DNA of 64,000 nucleotides from Vreelandella piezotolerans (GTDB lineage: Bacteria; Pseudomonadota; Gammaproteobacteria; Pseudomonadales; Halomonadaceae). Location: assembly GCF_012427705.1 (NCBI RefSeq), contig NZ_CP048602.1, positions 1,860,001 to 1,924,000 on the forward strand. The letters are read 5' to 3'. Below the pieces are notes generated by a model, which did not search any database, was not told the origin of the DNA, and saw only the letters and a program-made list of their open reading frames with translations. Positions 47,260 to 57,783 of this stretch are shown piece by piece; positions within the stretch are counted from its first letter, which is position 1; every line of letters starts with the position of its first letter. A program made the translations under genes and the position numbers.

Positions 47260-50200
47260 CTATTGCTGGGGATAAATATAAGGATCGCCCGAACGGGTGA
47301 ATCTATAGATCAGGTCCACTGCCTGGTTAGCTCCAGACACTGCTTGAACATACAGGTTCCGCCAAAGCGTGTAGCGTAACGTAAGTTCCGCGATGGGAGA
47401 GAAAATACCTACACCGTAGCTAATGCGTAAGTCATCAGTGAGCTGACCGCTCACGGCGACCTGGCTATCATCACCGGCACCGGTGGTATCCAGCGTAAGA
47501 TCGTCGATACCGAATGCTTCCCCAATCGAGCCCACGGCGCCGCCCGTCCGTCCTAATGACATTCCGATCAGCGCCGTGGTCAACGCGCTGTCGATCCCGC
47601 CACCCGACGCATCCGGTGCCCGGCCGCGCAGCAGGTACGAAAGGGAGCGCGTTTCGTCCATCGCAGGTTCGGAGAAGATCATGACGTTCGGCTGCTCTGC
47701 GTTGCCGGTGACCCGCAAGCCAGCAATCACGTCATCTTCGGTGACTTCAGGGTTTCGAATGGCTTCGAAGTCCAATACCGGAAGTCCAGGTGGCCCACTG
47801 AAAATAAGCTGACCACGACGAATCAACAGATCCTGGCCAAAGGCTTGGAAACGGCCATCGACGAGATTGACATCGCCAAATAGCTGCAGCGCGCCGCTGT
47901 CTTGGCGAACTTCGAGACTGCCGCTCAGCCCTGATTCCAGCCCGTAAGCTGAAATCTGCATATCCCGGCCAAGATTGAGCGTGATCAGAACGTCAAGCAC
48001 CATGCCGGTGGATGCTAACTCGTCGGCCGCGCTGGGGTCGTTGCCTGCTTCTGCGGCCAGACGTGCTTGGCGCTCGGCCTCGCGGTCATCTCGCTCGGTG
48101 ATGATGATCTCATCGGGGCTAGGTGATGTTGCTGACGCTGGTAAATCACCGACCTCCAGACGCGCCCAGGGGAGGTCCACGTTACCACGAACTTGAAGAC
48201 GCTCAGGAGTGACGCGTATGCGAATGTCCGGCGCTGCCTCCAAGCGGCCAAACTGCGGGAGAACGACGAGCAAGGGTTCTTGTGTTGCATTGAGATCGAC
48301 CCCGATTCGCCAGGCGTCACCGGTGGGCCAATAGGCGTTACCACTGATGTTAAGGCGTCCGCGTTCTGCGGCAATGAATCCATCGATTTCCCCCTCTTCA
48401 CCATCGAAGGCAACGGCTAGTTCACCATCCACGATCGCAATGGGAATGTCTGGCCCGCTCACTTTTAAACGACGCAGAGCAAGCTCACCCTGTAAGTCCG
48501 GCTGGCTAGTCGAGCCGCCAATGGTAACGGTGCCATTCAGGCCGCCTTCTAACTCGTCCATACCCACTACCATGGGGCGATACGGCGCTAGAGTGACGTT
48601 ATTGGCGCGCAGCTGACCGTCTAGGGCACCCTGACCTAGAGGGTCGTTAACCGCCAAGTTGAGCGTCAATTCTCCCGCTTCGGAGAGGGATAACAGCACG
48701 TCTGCCTGCGCTTGCGCTTGATTGGCTTCGATTCGTGTATCGAGATCGATCACCGGTAGCTCGACGGGCTGGCCATAATCGTTAACCGCAGTGATGGCCA
48801 ACTCACTCAATAATTGAAGATTGGCTTGCCACTGTGCGCCGCCCTGACGCCAACTAGCGACTAGATCGGCCGTGGTGTCCCCCTGGAAGCTCCACTCCTC
48901 TGGCAGGAACGGCTCCAACATTTCCATAGGCACCTCGCGCACGCTCAGCACGGCGCGCCCTTGGTCAGCAGAGGCCGTTATTGGCTCTTCAGAGCACACT
49001 AGCCCTCCCTGCAAGCGACGCAGACAAAACGGGCTGAGGTTGGCCTGCCCATTGGCCAGGTTGTAAGTAATGTCCAGAGGCTCTTCCAGTCGGATGTCCC
49101 CAGCCTCCGAATCGACTTCCAGAGGTGTCAGCCGGGCTTGATAACGCTGAGCTTGTTGGTTGAAACGGCCATTAAGCGCCACGTTCGCGCGGCTTAGAAC
49201 ATTGTTGGTGTCGCCGGTGGCATCAAGGCGTAGGGCATGCTCTGAGAGTCGGCCGGTCAGAACCAACGCGACAGAGGCCAATGATTGACCTGCTGCGTTG
49301 ACGCCTTGGGCATCCAGGTCGATGCGTAGGTCAGGATCATCCAGACCTTCCACTCTTCCAGATAGCGAAAGCACCGCTAAGCGGTTCTCGGCAAAACGCA
49401 GATTGCGGCCGTTCACATTCGCTACGATGTTAGGCTGCGTAAAGCTGCCTTGTGCCTGAATGTCGCCGGTCAGCTCCCCGGCTAGATCAGGATGGAGGCT
49501 TTGCAATTGGTTGAGCGCGATATTGGCCTCTAGGGACATTGCCTCTTGGCTCATTTGACCAGACGCGGTCAGGCGATTATTGCCTTGGGTGAATAGCAGC
49601 GTTTGGATATCGACTTCTAGATCACTGTTGGCGGCGAGTTCTGCTTGAAGAGTGAGAGGATACTCCTGCAATCGCCCCTGAATATCGAGTTCAGGCACGC
49701 TGACGTCCCAGCGCGCTCCCCGCTGGCGGACACTCGCCACGATGCTGCCGCTGAGATTGCCTTCCAACTGGGGGACGAAGAGTGAAGGATCCAACGCATC
49801 CAAACGTACCTGTGCGTCCACGGCGATGGCCTCGGACCAGTTCACTTCGCCTTCACTGCTCACAACGCTCTCATCGACGGTGATCGCGAGCGGGAGCCAG
49901 CGGAAAGAGGACAAATCCCCTTCACCCTCCAATTCGATGGCGGTCGTTGGAACTTGAGGGCCTTGCGCCACCGTGGCCAAGTTCACTCGATACGACGCTA
50001 GGCTTCCACTGACAGCGAGATCGAGGTTCTCCAGTATATAGGGGGCGCTTTGGCTTTCATTGCCACTATCGGTCTCTTCGCTGCCTGCACCTTCGCTGGA
50101 AGGGTCGCTCAACGGCCACTGCAAGCGATCACTTTCGAGACGTGCCTCGAAAGGCAGCGTGGGCGCAAGCGCATCGACTTGAGCCGTCAACGTAGCTCCC

Positions 50201-51303
50201 ACCTGACCGGATAACCTTAGATCAGCCGTCAAGTCGGCAAGGCTACCGGAGAGATCGAGGGCTACCTGCTCTCCCCTTAGCGCGGGAAAAATGTCGGGCA
50301 ACCATAGCTCTGCGCGAAGCGCCGCATCCAGGGGATAATCACCGCTCAAGCTGATGTCAGCCGTTAAACTGGCATCGGCATCTGGGGTGGCAAGCTCCAA
50401 TGTACTGAGCGTGATACGGCTTTCCCGTGCCTGCGCTTCTAACAACAGTCGCTCGACCTGGTACTCGAAGGCACCTGAAATATCGACATCCGTGACGAGC
50501 AAGGAGGCCAACTCGACGTCGATTGGCATGGTGAATTCGGGTAGCGACAGGCGCTCCCGATCGCTCAGCGCAAGTGACGGCGCTCCATCGTCAGCTTCGA
50601 CGGGGCGAGTGGCCTGCACGGCAGCGTCAATGGCAGTTGCGCTCAATGCTGTGTTGGTGTCTTGCGTCAGCAGTACACCTGGAGATGGCGGCAAGTAGAT
50701 CGACGGCGATTCGAGCGTCGTGGGTGCAATGGTGACCTGCTGCCCTTCAGCAGAGATCGAGGTGGTAAATGCTGTCCATTCGATACGAGTACCATCGCCC
50801 AAGGTAAGCCGCACGTCATTCAGTGCGATGTCGCGCAGCTCAATGGGAAACGGCAGCGTTATATTTAAAGGCCCCGGTTCTTCTTGAGGCGGCTCTTCCG
50901 CCCCTGACCCGCTGGAGAGACGAATGTCAGCCTGTTCTATCCGCAGTGACTCCAGGCAAAGCTTACCGGAGAGTAAACAGTCTTCTGCCCACGCAAGCTC
51001 GACATCATCAATCTCGATCCGAGTGCCTGCAACGGCCATCTGAAAGCCTTGAAGACGAAAACGATCGAGAAGCGCGCCCTCTTGTTGTTCATAGGTAAAG
51101 AAACCGCGCTGTTCGCCCTGCGAGAACAGCTGCTCCGTCCCCCAAGGCGACAAGGCAACGCCGAGCATAACGATGATTATGCCCAGCACCCATAGCGGGA
51201 AGACGATGAGCAGACGCAGCAAGCTCCATAGGGCTAACCAGAGGCGGCGTTTGGCCGAGAGCGGCTGACGCTGTGGGGCTGTTGGTTTATCGACCTGAGT
51301 CAA
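47260..51303 (-). CDS. tamB: Translocation and assembly module subunit TamB
   Basis: A 1347-residue AsmA-like protein: one N-terminal inner-membrane helix (about residues 25-52), a very long periplasmic beta-groove region rich in repeated short strands, and the C-terminal DUF490/TamB domain (about 1000-1347), which ends in an alternating beta pattern with terminal Phe/Tyr residues ([20 protein letters not shown]). It spans the periplasm, pairs with TamA and moves phospholipids to, or helps assemble proteins in, the outer membrane. It directly follows tamA with a 9-nt gap. Confidence 0.93.
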   Translation of the reverse strand: MTQVDKPTAPQRQPLSAKRRLWLALWSLLRLLIVFPLWVLGIIIVMLGVALSPWGTEQLFSQGEQRGFFTYEQQEGALLDRFRLQGFQMAVAGTRIEIDDVELAWAEDCLLSGKLCLESLRIEQADIRLSSGSGAEEPPQEEPGPLNITLPFPIELRDIALNDVRLTLGDGTRIEWTAFTTSISAEGQQVTIAPTTLESPSIYLPPSPGVLLTQDTNTALSATAIDAAVQATRPVEADDGAPSLALSDRERLSLPEFTMPIDVELASLLVTDVDISGAFEYQVERLLLEAQARESRITLSTLELATPDADASLTADISLSGDYPLDAALRAELWLPDIFPALRGEQVALDLSGSLADLTADLRLSGQVGATLTAQVDALAPTLPFEARLESDRLQWPLSDPSSEGAGSEETDSGNESQSAPYILENLDLAVSGSLASYRVNLATVAQGPQVPTTAIELEGEGDLSSFRWLPLAITVDESVVSSEGEVNWSEAIAVDAQVRLDALDPSLFVPQLEGNLSGSIVASVRQRGARWDVSVPELDIQGRLQEYPLTLQAELAANSDLEVDIQTLLFTQGNNRLTASGQMSQEAMSLEANIALNQLQSLHPDLAGELTGDIQAQGSFTQPNIVANVNGRNLRFAENRLAVLSLSGRVEGLDDPDLRIDLDAQGVNAAGQSLASVALVLTGRLSEHALRLDATGDTNNVLSRANVALNGRFNQQAQRYQARLTPLEVDSEAGDIRLEEPLDITYNLANGQANLSPFCLRRLQGGLVCSEEPITASADQGRAVLSVREVPMEMLEPFLPEEWSFQGDTTADLVASWRQGGAQWQANLQLLSELAITAVNDYGQPVELPVIDLDTRIEANQAQAQADVLLSLSEAGELTLNLAVNDPLGQGALDGQLRANNVTLAPYRPMVVGMDELEGGLNGTVTIGGSTSQPDLQGELALRRLKVSGPDIPIAIVDGELAVAFDGEEGEIDGFIAAERGRLNISGNAYWPTGDAWRIGVDLNATQEPLLVVLPQFGRLEAAPDIRIRVTPERLQVRGNVDLPWARLEVGDLPASATSPSPDEIIITERDDREAERQARLAAEAGNDPSAADELASTGMVLDVLITLNLGRDMQISAYGLESGLSGSLEVRQDSGALQLFGDVNLVDGRFQAFGQDLLIRRGQLIFSGPPGLPVLDFEAIRNPEVTEDDVIAGLRVTGNAEQPNVMIFSEPAMDETRSLSYLLRGRAPDASGGGIDSALTTALIGMSLGRTGGAVGSIGEAFGIDDLTLDTTGAGDDSQVAVSGQLTDDLRISYGVGIFSPIAELTLRYTLWRNLYVQAVSGANQAVDLIYRFTRSGDPYIYPQQ

Positions 51304-51312
51304 GGCGCTCTC

Positions 51313-53163
51313 CTAGAATTCCGGACCGATAGAGAAGTGCACGCGGAAAGCGTCGTCCACATCGAAGGGGTGGGCTATATCGAAGCGAATAGGCCCTACA
51401 GGAGAGATCCAGCGAACCCCTACCCCTGCGCCTGTTTTGAGATCATTGGGCCCCCAATTATCGAATGCATCACCGGCATCGATGAAGGTGGCGCCCCACC
51501 AGTCTCCGGTCACACGGCGCTGGTACTCAAGCGTCGACGTCAGCATTTGCTGGCCACCGCGTAAACGCCCTTCTGGGTTGCGGGGGGACAAACTCTCGTA
51601 GGAGTAGCCACGTACGCTGCGGTCACCGCCGGCAAAGAAACGTAGCGAAGGCGGTAGTTTGTCAAAGTCATCCGTCTCAATGGCCCCTATGCTCAACCGT
51701 GCAGAAAAGCGATTATCGTTACCGATCATACGAATCCACTCAGTATCCCCCGTGAGCCGGGTGAATCGCGCATCGGATCCCCAGGCGCGGTCGGAGTATT
51801 CGATCGACAGCTGCTGGCGGTCGCCCCATAACGGAAAACGTTGAGGGCGCGTGCGGGTTCTCGACCACTGAATACCGGGATAGAACAGCCAAACTTCGTC
51901 TGCCTGACCACCTTGAGTAAAATCTTCATAGGTCGTTCTGAAGTAAAGCGTTTGCACCCAGCGGTTATCGAACTCCCAGCGCCGCGCCACTTCCACCGTG
52001 CCTTCTAACGACTGGGTGTCGCTATCATCGACGTTTCGCACGCCGTATTGGAGACGGTAGCTGTCACGTAGGGGATCTTCGAGCGGAATGTTGTACACAC
52101 CGGTAAACCGCTGCTCTGGAGCAGATACATAGAGATCATGGTTGAGGCTATGGCCAAACCGGTTGATCCAGGGCTGTTGCCACCCAAAGCGGAGACGGGG
52201 GCCCACGTCGGTAGCAAAGCCCACACCCACTTCGAATTGGTGTCGATCAGCGGGCTCTACATTGATGTCGATGGGAAGCCGAGTGTCATTGTGGCTGTGA
52301 ATGCTCAGTGCGCTGGCCAGTGCTGCGCTGCTCAGTCGCGGACGCTGGGGTTGCGATGCCGTCGCTTCGTTCCACCAGGGAGATCCACCGCTGGGAGGAG
52401 CGATCGTCAATTCTTGCGCGGTTTCCAAGCGTGGCCTCACAGAAACAGAACTGAACCAACCTGTTTCCGCCAGCCGCTGATTATAGCGGGCTAGCGACTC
52501 GGCGAGGTAAGGGTCCCCTGTTTCGAAGGTTTGCATTTCACGTAACCGCTCGGGCTGGATATGGCTGCCCGTGATCAACGTCTCGCCAAACTGATAACGA
52601 GGGCCGCTATCGAAGGTCATGTAGAGACGCGCGCTTTCCAAATAAGGACGGACTTCCATTCTGCGGTCGGAGAAGCCCCAGTCGAAATAGCCGCGTTCGA
52701 TCGCTAACCCAGCGAACTGCGAGCGCAAGTTATCCCATGGAGCATGACGTAAAGGGTCGCCTTCTTTGAGAGGAAAGTCATCTAGCGCTTCTTGGAACGG
52801 TGGATCGTCGTTGGCATCTCCATTGAGGGTGATGTCGAGCACTTCGATCGTGACTTGTGGGCCTGGTTCTATGCTTATGGAAATAGGCGTCGCGTTTAGA
52901 TCCACCGTGACGTCGGGCTCATAGTAGCCATATACGCGCATGGCCTCTTGGGTACGCTGGCGAATTTCCCCCTCTAAACGCGTGTCGGTGTATTGTTCGG
53001 CGTCGATAGTTTCCAAGTAAGCACCGATGTTATCGGAGACTTGACCGCTGACACCGCTAATAGCCGCCTCTAACGCCCATGTGGAGGTGGCAACCGATAA
53101 AAGTGGCAGTGTCACTACACAGGCCATTTGTTTGGCCGAGGGCCAATGCCGTTGTCTTCCCAT
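51313..53163 (-). CDS. tamA: Outer-membrane assembly protein TamA (BamA family)
   Basis: A 616-residue outer-membrane protein: signal peptide to about residue 30, three POTRA domains (about 31-270) and a 16-stranded barrel. Barrel landmarks include FFAGGDRSVRGYSYESLSPR, with the family RGY motif that anchors the POTRA side, and the terminal phenylalanine in FRVHFSIGPEF (beta signal). It heads the tamA-tamB pair in the usual order. Confidence 0.93.
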   Translation of the reverse strand: MGRQRHWPSAKQMACVVTLPLLSVATSTWALEAAISGVSGQVSDNIGAYLETIDAEQYTDTRLEGEIRQRTQEAMRVYGYYEPDVTVDLNATPISISIEPGPQVTIEVLDITLNGDANDDPPFQEALDDFPLKEGDPLRHAPWDNLRSQFAGLAIERGYFDWGFSDRRMEVRPYLESARLYMTFDSGPRYQFGETLITGSHIQPERLREMQTFETGDPYLAESLARYNQRLAETGWFSSVSVRPRLETAQELTIAPPSGGSPWWNEATASQPQRPRLSSAALASALSIHSHNDTRLPIDINVEPADRHQFEVGVGFATDVGPRLRFGWQQPWINRFGHSLNHDLYVSAPEQRFTGVYNIPLEDPLRDSYRLQYGVRNVDDSDTQSLEGTVEVARRWEFDNRWVQTLYFRTTYEDFTQGGQADEVWLFYPGIQWSRTRTRPQRFPLWGDRQQLSIEYSDRAWGSDARFTRLTGDTEWIRMIGNDNRFSARLSIGAIETDDFDKLPPSLRFFAGGDRSVRGYSYESLSPRNPEGRLRGGQQMLTSTLEYQRRVTGDWWGATFIDAGDAFDNWGPNDLKTGAGVGVRWISPVGPIRFDIAHPFDVDDAFRVHFSIGPEF

Positions 53164-53228
53164 ACCGTGATATCCCTAACCCCATGACCGGCTGTGTGGC
53201 GACTACACTTGACCGCATAAACAGGTAC

Positions 53229-54062
53229 TTAATTTCTCAGCATCTCCATCTGCGCGCTAAAGGCAAGCTGCGCTTGGCGGACCTGCCTGACGTCGCTCTC
53301 GAGTGTACTCAAGCGTTGAGACCACTGCTCCTGAAGGGCCGATAGCTCCGCCTGAGTGGCAGATTCATCGACTGATGCAACGGCCGTCACGTCGTTTGAT
53401 AGCTGAGTCAACTGCTGCTCGACCTCTGCCTGCCAGTTTTGAAACTGTGCCTCTAGTGCTTCTCGGTCGCTGGAAACTTGGCGCTCCATGGAGGTCAGAC
53501 GCTGCCCCAGAACGTTCTCCAAATGCGCTACTTCTTCGACCAAATTTTGCCGCCCTGAAGTTCCTGCTTGCTCCAATGCATCCAACGAAGAGCGTATCGA
53601 GGCGAGCTGGCGGTCGCGTAACTCGGCTTGCTCTTGGACTTGTTCCAACTGTAAAGCGAGTGGCTCCAGTGCTTCATCGGAGACTAGCTCCTCATTATCC
53701 GTCAGCAGCCCATAGAGCTCTTCCCGGGTATTGGTGAGCGCAATGGAGAGCTGCTCCTGCTCTTGAAACAGCGTCGTCATTTGAGCTTGTACAAAGGTTA
53801 ACGCATCCTGAGCATCCGTGTCACCTGAGTCCAGCCTGGCGTGTAGATTAGAGACTTCACCACTAACGCGATGTACTTCGCCCAGCAGCCGTTCTCTCTC
53901 GTACCACAATCCCGCCGCCGCAGCTCCCAAGAGAAGTAGAATCAACACTAACATGAGCCACAGGGGCCAAAGCTTCGGGCCTCTGCGATGACGTAAATGA
54001 TGCGCCGTCAGGCTTTGATCCACATCGGGAACGATACGCTGAGATGAAGTCGCGTCAGACAT
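53229..54062 (-). CDS. Coiled-coil single-pass membrane protein, unknown function
   Basis: A 277-residue protein: cytoplasmic, basic N-terminus; one strong membrane helix at about 33-52 (LWLMLVLILLLLGAAAAGLW); and a long Glu/Gln-rich coiled coil to the C-terminus. There is no enzymatic motif. The topology resembles HemX-like and other envelope scaffold proteins. It lies 10 nt downstream of the UGDH-like gene and 65 nt upstream of tamA, all co-directional, so a link to envelope assembly is possible but unproven. Confidence 0.7.
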   Translation of the reverse strand: MSDATSSQRIVPDVDQSLTAHHLRHRRGPKLWPLWLMLVLILLLLGAAAAGLWYERERLLGEVHRVSGEVSNLHARLDSGDTDAQDALTFVQAQMTTLFQEQEQLSIALTNTREELYGLLTDNEELVSDEALEPLALQLEQVQEQAELRDRQLASIRSSLDALEQAGTSGRQNLVEEVAHLENVLGQRLTSMERQVSSDREALEAQFQNWQAEVEQQLTQLSNDVTAVASVDESATQAELSALQEQWSQRLSTLESDVRQVRQAQLAFSAQMEMLRN

Positions 54063-54071
54063 GATGTTTCC

Positions 54072-55364
54072 TTAAAGCGTCGTTGGATCGGCGCGGCGCC
54101 CAATCCCTCGGTAATGCAGGCCACAGCTCGCCACAAAAGCCGGATCGTAAATGTTACGACCGTCCAAAATAAGCCTTGCGTTGAGGAGACTCGCTAAGCG
54201 ATGCCAATCGGGGTTCCAGTAGGCCTTCCATTCGGTCACTAACATCAACGCATCCGCATCTTGGCAAGCCAAATAGGGATCTGCGTCGAAAGTCATTAGA
54301 CCGTCCCGCTGGCCAACGGTAGCGTGCAGCGCATGAGTGGCGGCCGGGTCGTGGAGCTTGACCGTGACGCCCTGTGCCCACAAGGCTTCGAGCAACGTGA
54401 GCACCGGCGCGTGGTCGATGCGTGCGGTGCCGGGCTTGAAGGCCGCTCCCCATATCGCCACGGTTTTACCCGCTAGATCGCCTTCGAAGAACCCCCATAG
54501 TTTTCTGAACAGAGTCTCTTTCTTCTGCTCATTGATGTCCATGACTTGCTCGAGCAACGCCGAGTAACGTCCGCTAGCGGACTGTACGTCGGCTAGGCGC
54601 ATCAAATCCCTCGAAAAATTGGGCCCGCCGAAGCCGCAGCCCGGATAGAGGTACTCAAAACCGATACGTGTATCGGCCCCCATTCCCTGGCGAACGTGTT
54701 CGACATCGACTCCCAGCGTGTCCGCCAACCCAGCAATCTCATTCATGTAGCTAATACGTGTCGCGAGCATGCCATTGATGGCCAGCTTGGTCAGTTCCGC
54801 TGCCCGACAAGGCATACACTGAAACACTTCGCTACGACGGTTGAAAGCGCGCAGTAGCTCTCGAGTCACCTGTTCGCCCTTGGCGTCATCACAACCCAGC
54901 AGCCAGCGCATGGGCCGCGTAAACGATTGCCATGCACGTCCTTCCTCTAATGTATCAGGCAGGGCAACACGACTATGCTGCTGCCCCATGAGAGAGTGCA
55001 GCCGTTCCGTCTCGCCTACCGGGAACGTCGAGTTATTGACCAATACTGCCCCACTGTAGGCGTCGAACATGCCGTGCCCGAGAAGCGTGCTGGCCGCTTG
55101 TCGCTGGCTAGGAGAGAGCCCTAGCCAAACAACATCGGGCGTCTTACACATCTCCGGGGCGTCGATGACACGTAAGTTACCAGCAGCCATGGCCTGTTCG
55201 ATATGCCCCATGAGAGAAGGCTCGCGCCGCAGCCAATCTGCATTGACCAGAGTGGACCACGGAACGCTGTCGTGGAGCAGCCAATCTACACGGTGTCCGA
55301 CCCAGGCCAGGGCGGCCGCCGCCGTGGCCGCGCTGAGCTCACTTCCATGCAGCAGTACCTTCAT
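54072..55364 (-). CDS. UDP-glucose dehydrogenase-like protein without catalytic Cys
   Basis: A 430-residue protein with the full three-domain UDP-glucose/GDP-mannose dehydrogenase layout. Conserved parts include VNNSTFPVGETERL (about 110-122), AELTKLAINGMLATRISYMN with Lys193 and Asn197, and GAAFKPGTARIDHAPVLTLL in the C-terminal domain. However, the catalytic motif GGSCFPKD is GGPNFSRD here, with Asn249 in place of the nucleophilic Cys, and the N-terminal GxGxxG is GSELSAA. It is therefore probably not an active four-electron dehydrogenase. No polysaccharide genes are near. Confidence 0.8.
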   Translation of the reverse strand: MKVLLHGSELSAATAAAALAWVGHRVDWLLHDSVPWSTLVNADWLRREPSLMGHIEQAMAAGNLRVIDAPEMCKTPDVVWLGLSPSQRQAASTLLGHGMFDAYSGAVLVNNSTFPVGETERLHSLMGQQHSRVALPDTLEEGRAWQSFTRPMRWLLGCDDAKGEQVTRELLRAFNRRSEVFQCMPCRAAELTKLAINGMLATRISYMNEIAGLADTLGVDVEHVRQGMGADTRIGFEYLYPGCGFGGPNFSRDLMRLADVQSASGRYSALLEQVMDINEQKKETLFRKLWGFFEGDLAGKTVAIWGAAFKPGTARIDHAPVLTLLEALWAQGVTVKLHDPAATHALHATVGQRDGLMTFDADPYLACQDADALMLVTEWKAYWNPDWHRLASLLNARLILDGRNIYDPAFVASCGLHYRGIGRRADPTTL

Positions 55365-55558
55365 CAGCGGCTCTCCTTATCCGATAAGCGCCGGTAAAAT
55401 AAAGTGTTAGGCCTCATGCTGCGTTCCTTTCCATGCGTTCCACGCCAGGAGTGGTTAGAATAACCATCATACTCAACGTAAGAGTGGATGGCACCTCGCC
55501 TAACAATGGCCAAGGGCGCATCGACTACTCACCATTCATCGCTGATAGGGGTTACACC

Positions 55559-56302
55559 ATGCCAGAGACACTTCAGGATAGCACTACTGGGCGCCACCAA
55601 GACAACGTCGACGCCGCAGAAGTTGCGAAATTTGAAGCACTTGCCAGTCGCTGGTGGGATCCAAACAGTGAATTCAAACCGCTCCACGATATCAATCCAC
55701 TGCGACTTGATTTTATCGATGCCAGAGCGGGGCTTGCCGGAAAAAAGGTCTTAGACGTTGGCTGCGGTGGCGGCATTCTGAGTGAAGCGATGGCCCATCG
55801 AGGTGCCCATGTGACGGGTATCGACCTGGGCGAAGCACCGCTTGGCGTTGCCCGCTTGCATGCTGAAGAAAGTGGGGTCGAGGTCGATTATCGCCATGTT
55901 AGCGTCGAAGGCTTAGCAGCCGAACAGCCTGGTCATTACGATGTGGTGACCTGCATGGAGATGCTGGAGCACGTCCCTGATCCTGCTTCGGTCATTCGTG
56001 CCTGTAGCGTACTGGTGCGTCCCGGTGGTTATGTGTTTTTCTCTACGTTGAACAGAACACCAAAATCCTACGCGTTTGCCATTGTAGGCGCAGAGTACGT
56101 GCTCAAATTATTGCCCCGCGGCACTCACGATTACTCGAAATTCATCCGCCCTTCTGAGATGGCCCAATGGGCACGCTCGTCAGCGCTAGAAGTACGCGAA
56201 CAAACAGGGCTGACGTATAACCCCATTACGCGTCATTATCGCTTGGTGCCCCACGATGTGTCGGTTAACTATATGATGTATTGCCGTAAAGTGAGCGAAT
56301 GA
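55559..56302 (+). CDS. ubiG: Ubiquinone biosynthesis O-methyltransferase UbiG
   Basis: A 247-residue SAM-dependent methyltransferase doing both O-methylations of ubiquinone synthesis. The opening [20 protein letters not shown] is diagnostic; SAM motif I is [16 protein letters not shown] (about residues 63-78); the C-terminal [12 protein letters not shown] is typical. ATG 55559 opens [11 protein letters not shown]; the frame extends upstream to 55433 without support. It overlaps the next gene by 4 nt, in the ubiG-mupP-yciK neighbourhood known from Pseudomonas. Confidence 0.95.
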   Translation: MPETLQDSTTGRHQDNVDAAEVAKFEALASRWWDPNSEFKPLHDINPLRLDFIDARAGLAGKKVLDVGCGGGILSEAMAHRGAHVTGIDLGEAPLGVARLHAEESGVEVDYRHVSVEGLAAEQPGHYDVVTCMEMLEHVPDPASVIRACSVLVRPGGYVFFSTLNRTPKSYAFAIVGAEYVLKLLPRGTHDYSKFIRPSEMAQWARSSALEVREQTGLTYNPITRHYRLVPHDVSVNYMMYCRKVSE

Positions 56303-56976
56303 TGACGTCAGCTACTCCCCCCATTGCGATTCTATTCGACTTGGACGGCACGCTGGTCGACACCGCACCGGATCTCGCGGCGGCGACGAATGCACTGCGT
56401 GCGCATCACGGTTTAGATCCTTTGCCGTTTCACGTCATACGCGCCCAAGTCTCGAATGGCGGCAGCGCATTGGTGACGTTGGCACTCGGACTGGAGGCGG
56501 GTAGTGCTGAGCACGATGCGGCCAGGCAGTTCTTGTTGGATGCGTACGAGCAGGCCTTGGCCGTCGATAGCAGACTGTTCGCTCCCCTAGATGAGTGGTT
56601 GATTACCTGGGAGGGGGAAGCACGTAAGTGGGGAATCGTCACCAACAAACCACGCCGCTATACCGAACCATTGATCGAGGCGCTGGCGCTTACCCCGGGG
56701 GCTTTGTTGTGTGCTGATGACTTGAGGGTCAAAAAACCAGCGCCTGAACCACTTTGGGAAGCAGCAAAGCGATTGGGCATTCCACCCGAGGCGTGTTGGT
56801 ACGTCGGCGATCATGTGAGAGACATGGAAGCCGCCAAAGCGGCTGGCATGACCGCCGTGGCCGTGGGCTATGGCTATATCAGTGAAGAGGAGGACTATCA
56901 GCAGTGGCCCGCCGACCTATGGTTTGCGACCTGCGCTGAGCTGGTGGCCGCTTTGCACGGCCACCGAACGACTTAA
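56299..56976 (+). CDS. mupP: HAD phosphatase, likely MupP (MurNAc-6-P phosphatase)
   Basis: A 225-residue HAD hydrolase: motif [14 protein letters not shown] with Asp14 and Asp16, motif II around IVTNKPRR, and motif [13 protein letters not shown] and [15 protein letters not shown]. Gph and MupP are hard to separate by motifs. Position directly after ubiG and beside yciK, as in Pseudomonas aeruginosa where this gene is MupP of the peptidoglycan-recycling bypass, favours MupP. ATG 56299 overlaps the ubiG stop; ATG 56302 is one codon later. Confidence 0.8.
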   Translation: MMTSATPPIAILFDLDGTLVDTAPDLAAATNALRAHHGLDPLPFHVIRAQVSNGGSALVTLALGLEAGSAEHDAARQFLLDAYEQALAVDSRLFAPLDEWLITWEGEARKWGIVTNKPRRYTEPLIEALALTPGALLCADDLRVKKPAPEPLWEAAKRLGIPPEACWYVGDHVRDMEAAKAAGMTAVAVGYGYISEEEDYQQWPADLWFATCAELVAALHGHRTT

Positions 56977-56988
56977 AAAGAGAAACGG

Positions 56989-57750
56989 TCAGGCGCGTGG
57001 CGGCTGGGCATCGAATTTCTGGCCGCTGACGCCTTTACTATCGGGCCCCATGAGCCATAGATATGTTGGCATGATCTCTTCAGGCGTGCGCAGCGTGAAG
57101 GGATCTTCTCCAGGGTAAGCGGTACGGCGCATTTGTGTCCGCGTTGCCCCAGGGTTCAACGTATTGACCCGCACGTTGGGCTGCTTATCCAGCTCGTCAG
57201 CGAGCACTTCCACAAAGCCTTCCGTTGCAAATTTGGAGACCGAATAGGCTCCCCAGTAAGCGCGGCCCTTCCGCCCTACGCTAGACGACGTAAAAACTAC
57301 CGAAGCATCATCGGATGCTTGCAGCAACGGCAGCAGCGCCTGTGTCATCCAAATGGGACCATTGATATTGACCTGCATCACCTGTTCCCACAGCTCAGGA
57401 TTATACTGCTCGAAAGGAGTGATACGGCCCAGCAATCCCGCATTATGCAATAGGCCATCCAAACGCCCGAACTCTTTGTCCAGCGTTTCTGCCATGTCAT
57501 GGAAGTCCTTGAGGGTCGCGCCTTCGAAGTTGAGCGGAAAAATGGCGGGCTGTGGGCCTCCCGCTGCTTCGATTTCATCATAAACGCGTTCAAGCTTGGC
57601 AATCGTGCGCCCTAACAGCACCACGGTAGCCCCATGGCGGGCATAGGCTAATGCCGCCGCGCGACCAATCCCATCTCCCGCACCGGTTACCAACACGACG
57701 CGATTTTCGAGCAGATTGGGCGCTGGTTGATAGTCGATTTTACAGCTCAT
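56989..57750 (-). CDS. yciK: YciK-family short-chain dehydrogenase
   Basis: A 253-residue SDR: cofactor motif TGAGDGIG (about 22-29), NAG in LLHNAGLLG, catalytic Ser in VVFTSSSVGRKG and Tyr-x3-Lys in YWGAYSVSKFA. The opening YQPAPNLLENRVVLVTGAGD and RRTAYPGEDPFTLRTPEEIM mark the YciK family; the substrate is not established. In Pseudomonas it follows mupP in the same direction; here it is inverted and converges on mupP with a 12-nt gap. Confidence 0.88.
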   Translation of the reverse strand: MSCKIDYQPAPNLLENRVVLVTGAGDGIGRAAALAYARHGATVVLLGRTIAKLERVYDEIEAAGGPQPAIFPLNFEGATLKDFHDMAETLDKEFGRLDGLLHNAGLLGRITPFEQYNPELWEQVMQVNINGPIWMTQALLPLLQASDDASVVFTSSSVGRKGRAYWGAYSVSKFATEGFVEVLADELDKQPNVRVNTLNPGATRTQMRRTAYPGEDPFTLRTPEEIMPTYLWLMGPDSKGVSGQKFDAQPPRA

Positions 57751-57783
57751 GAGGTTTCCTTGAGGCGTTTCTCTTCACACTTG

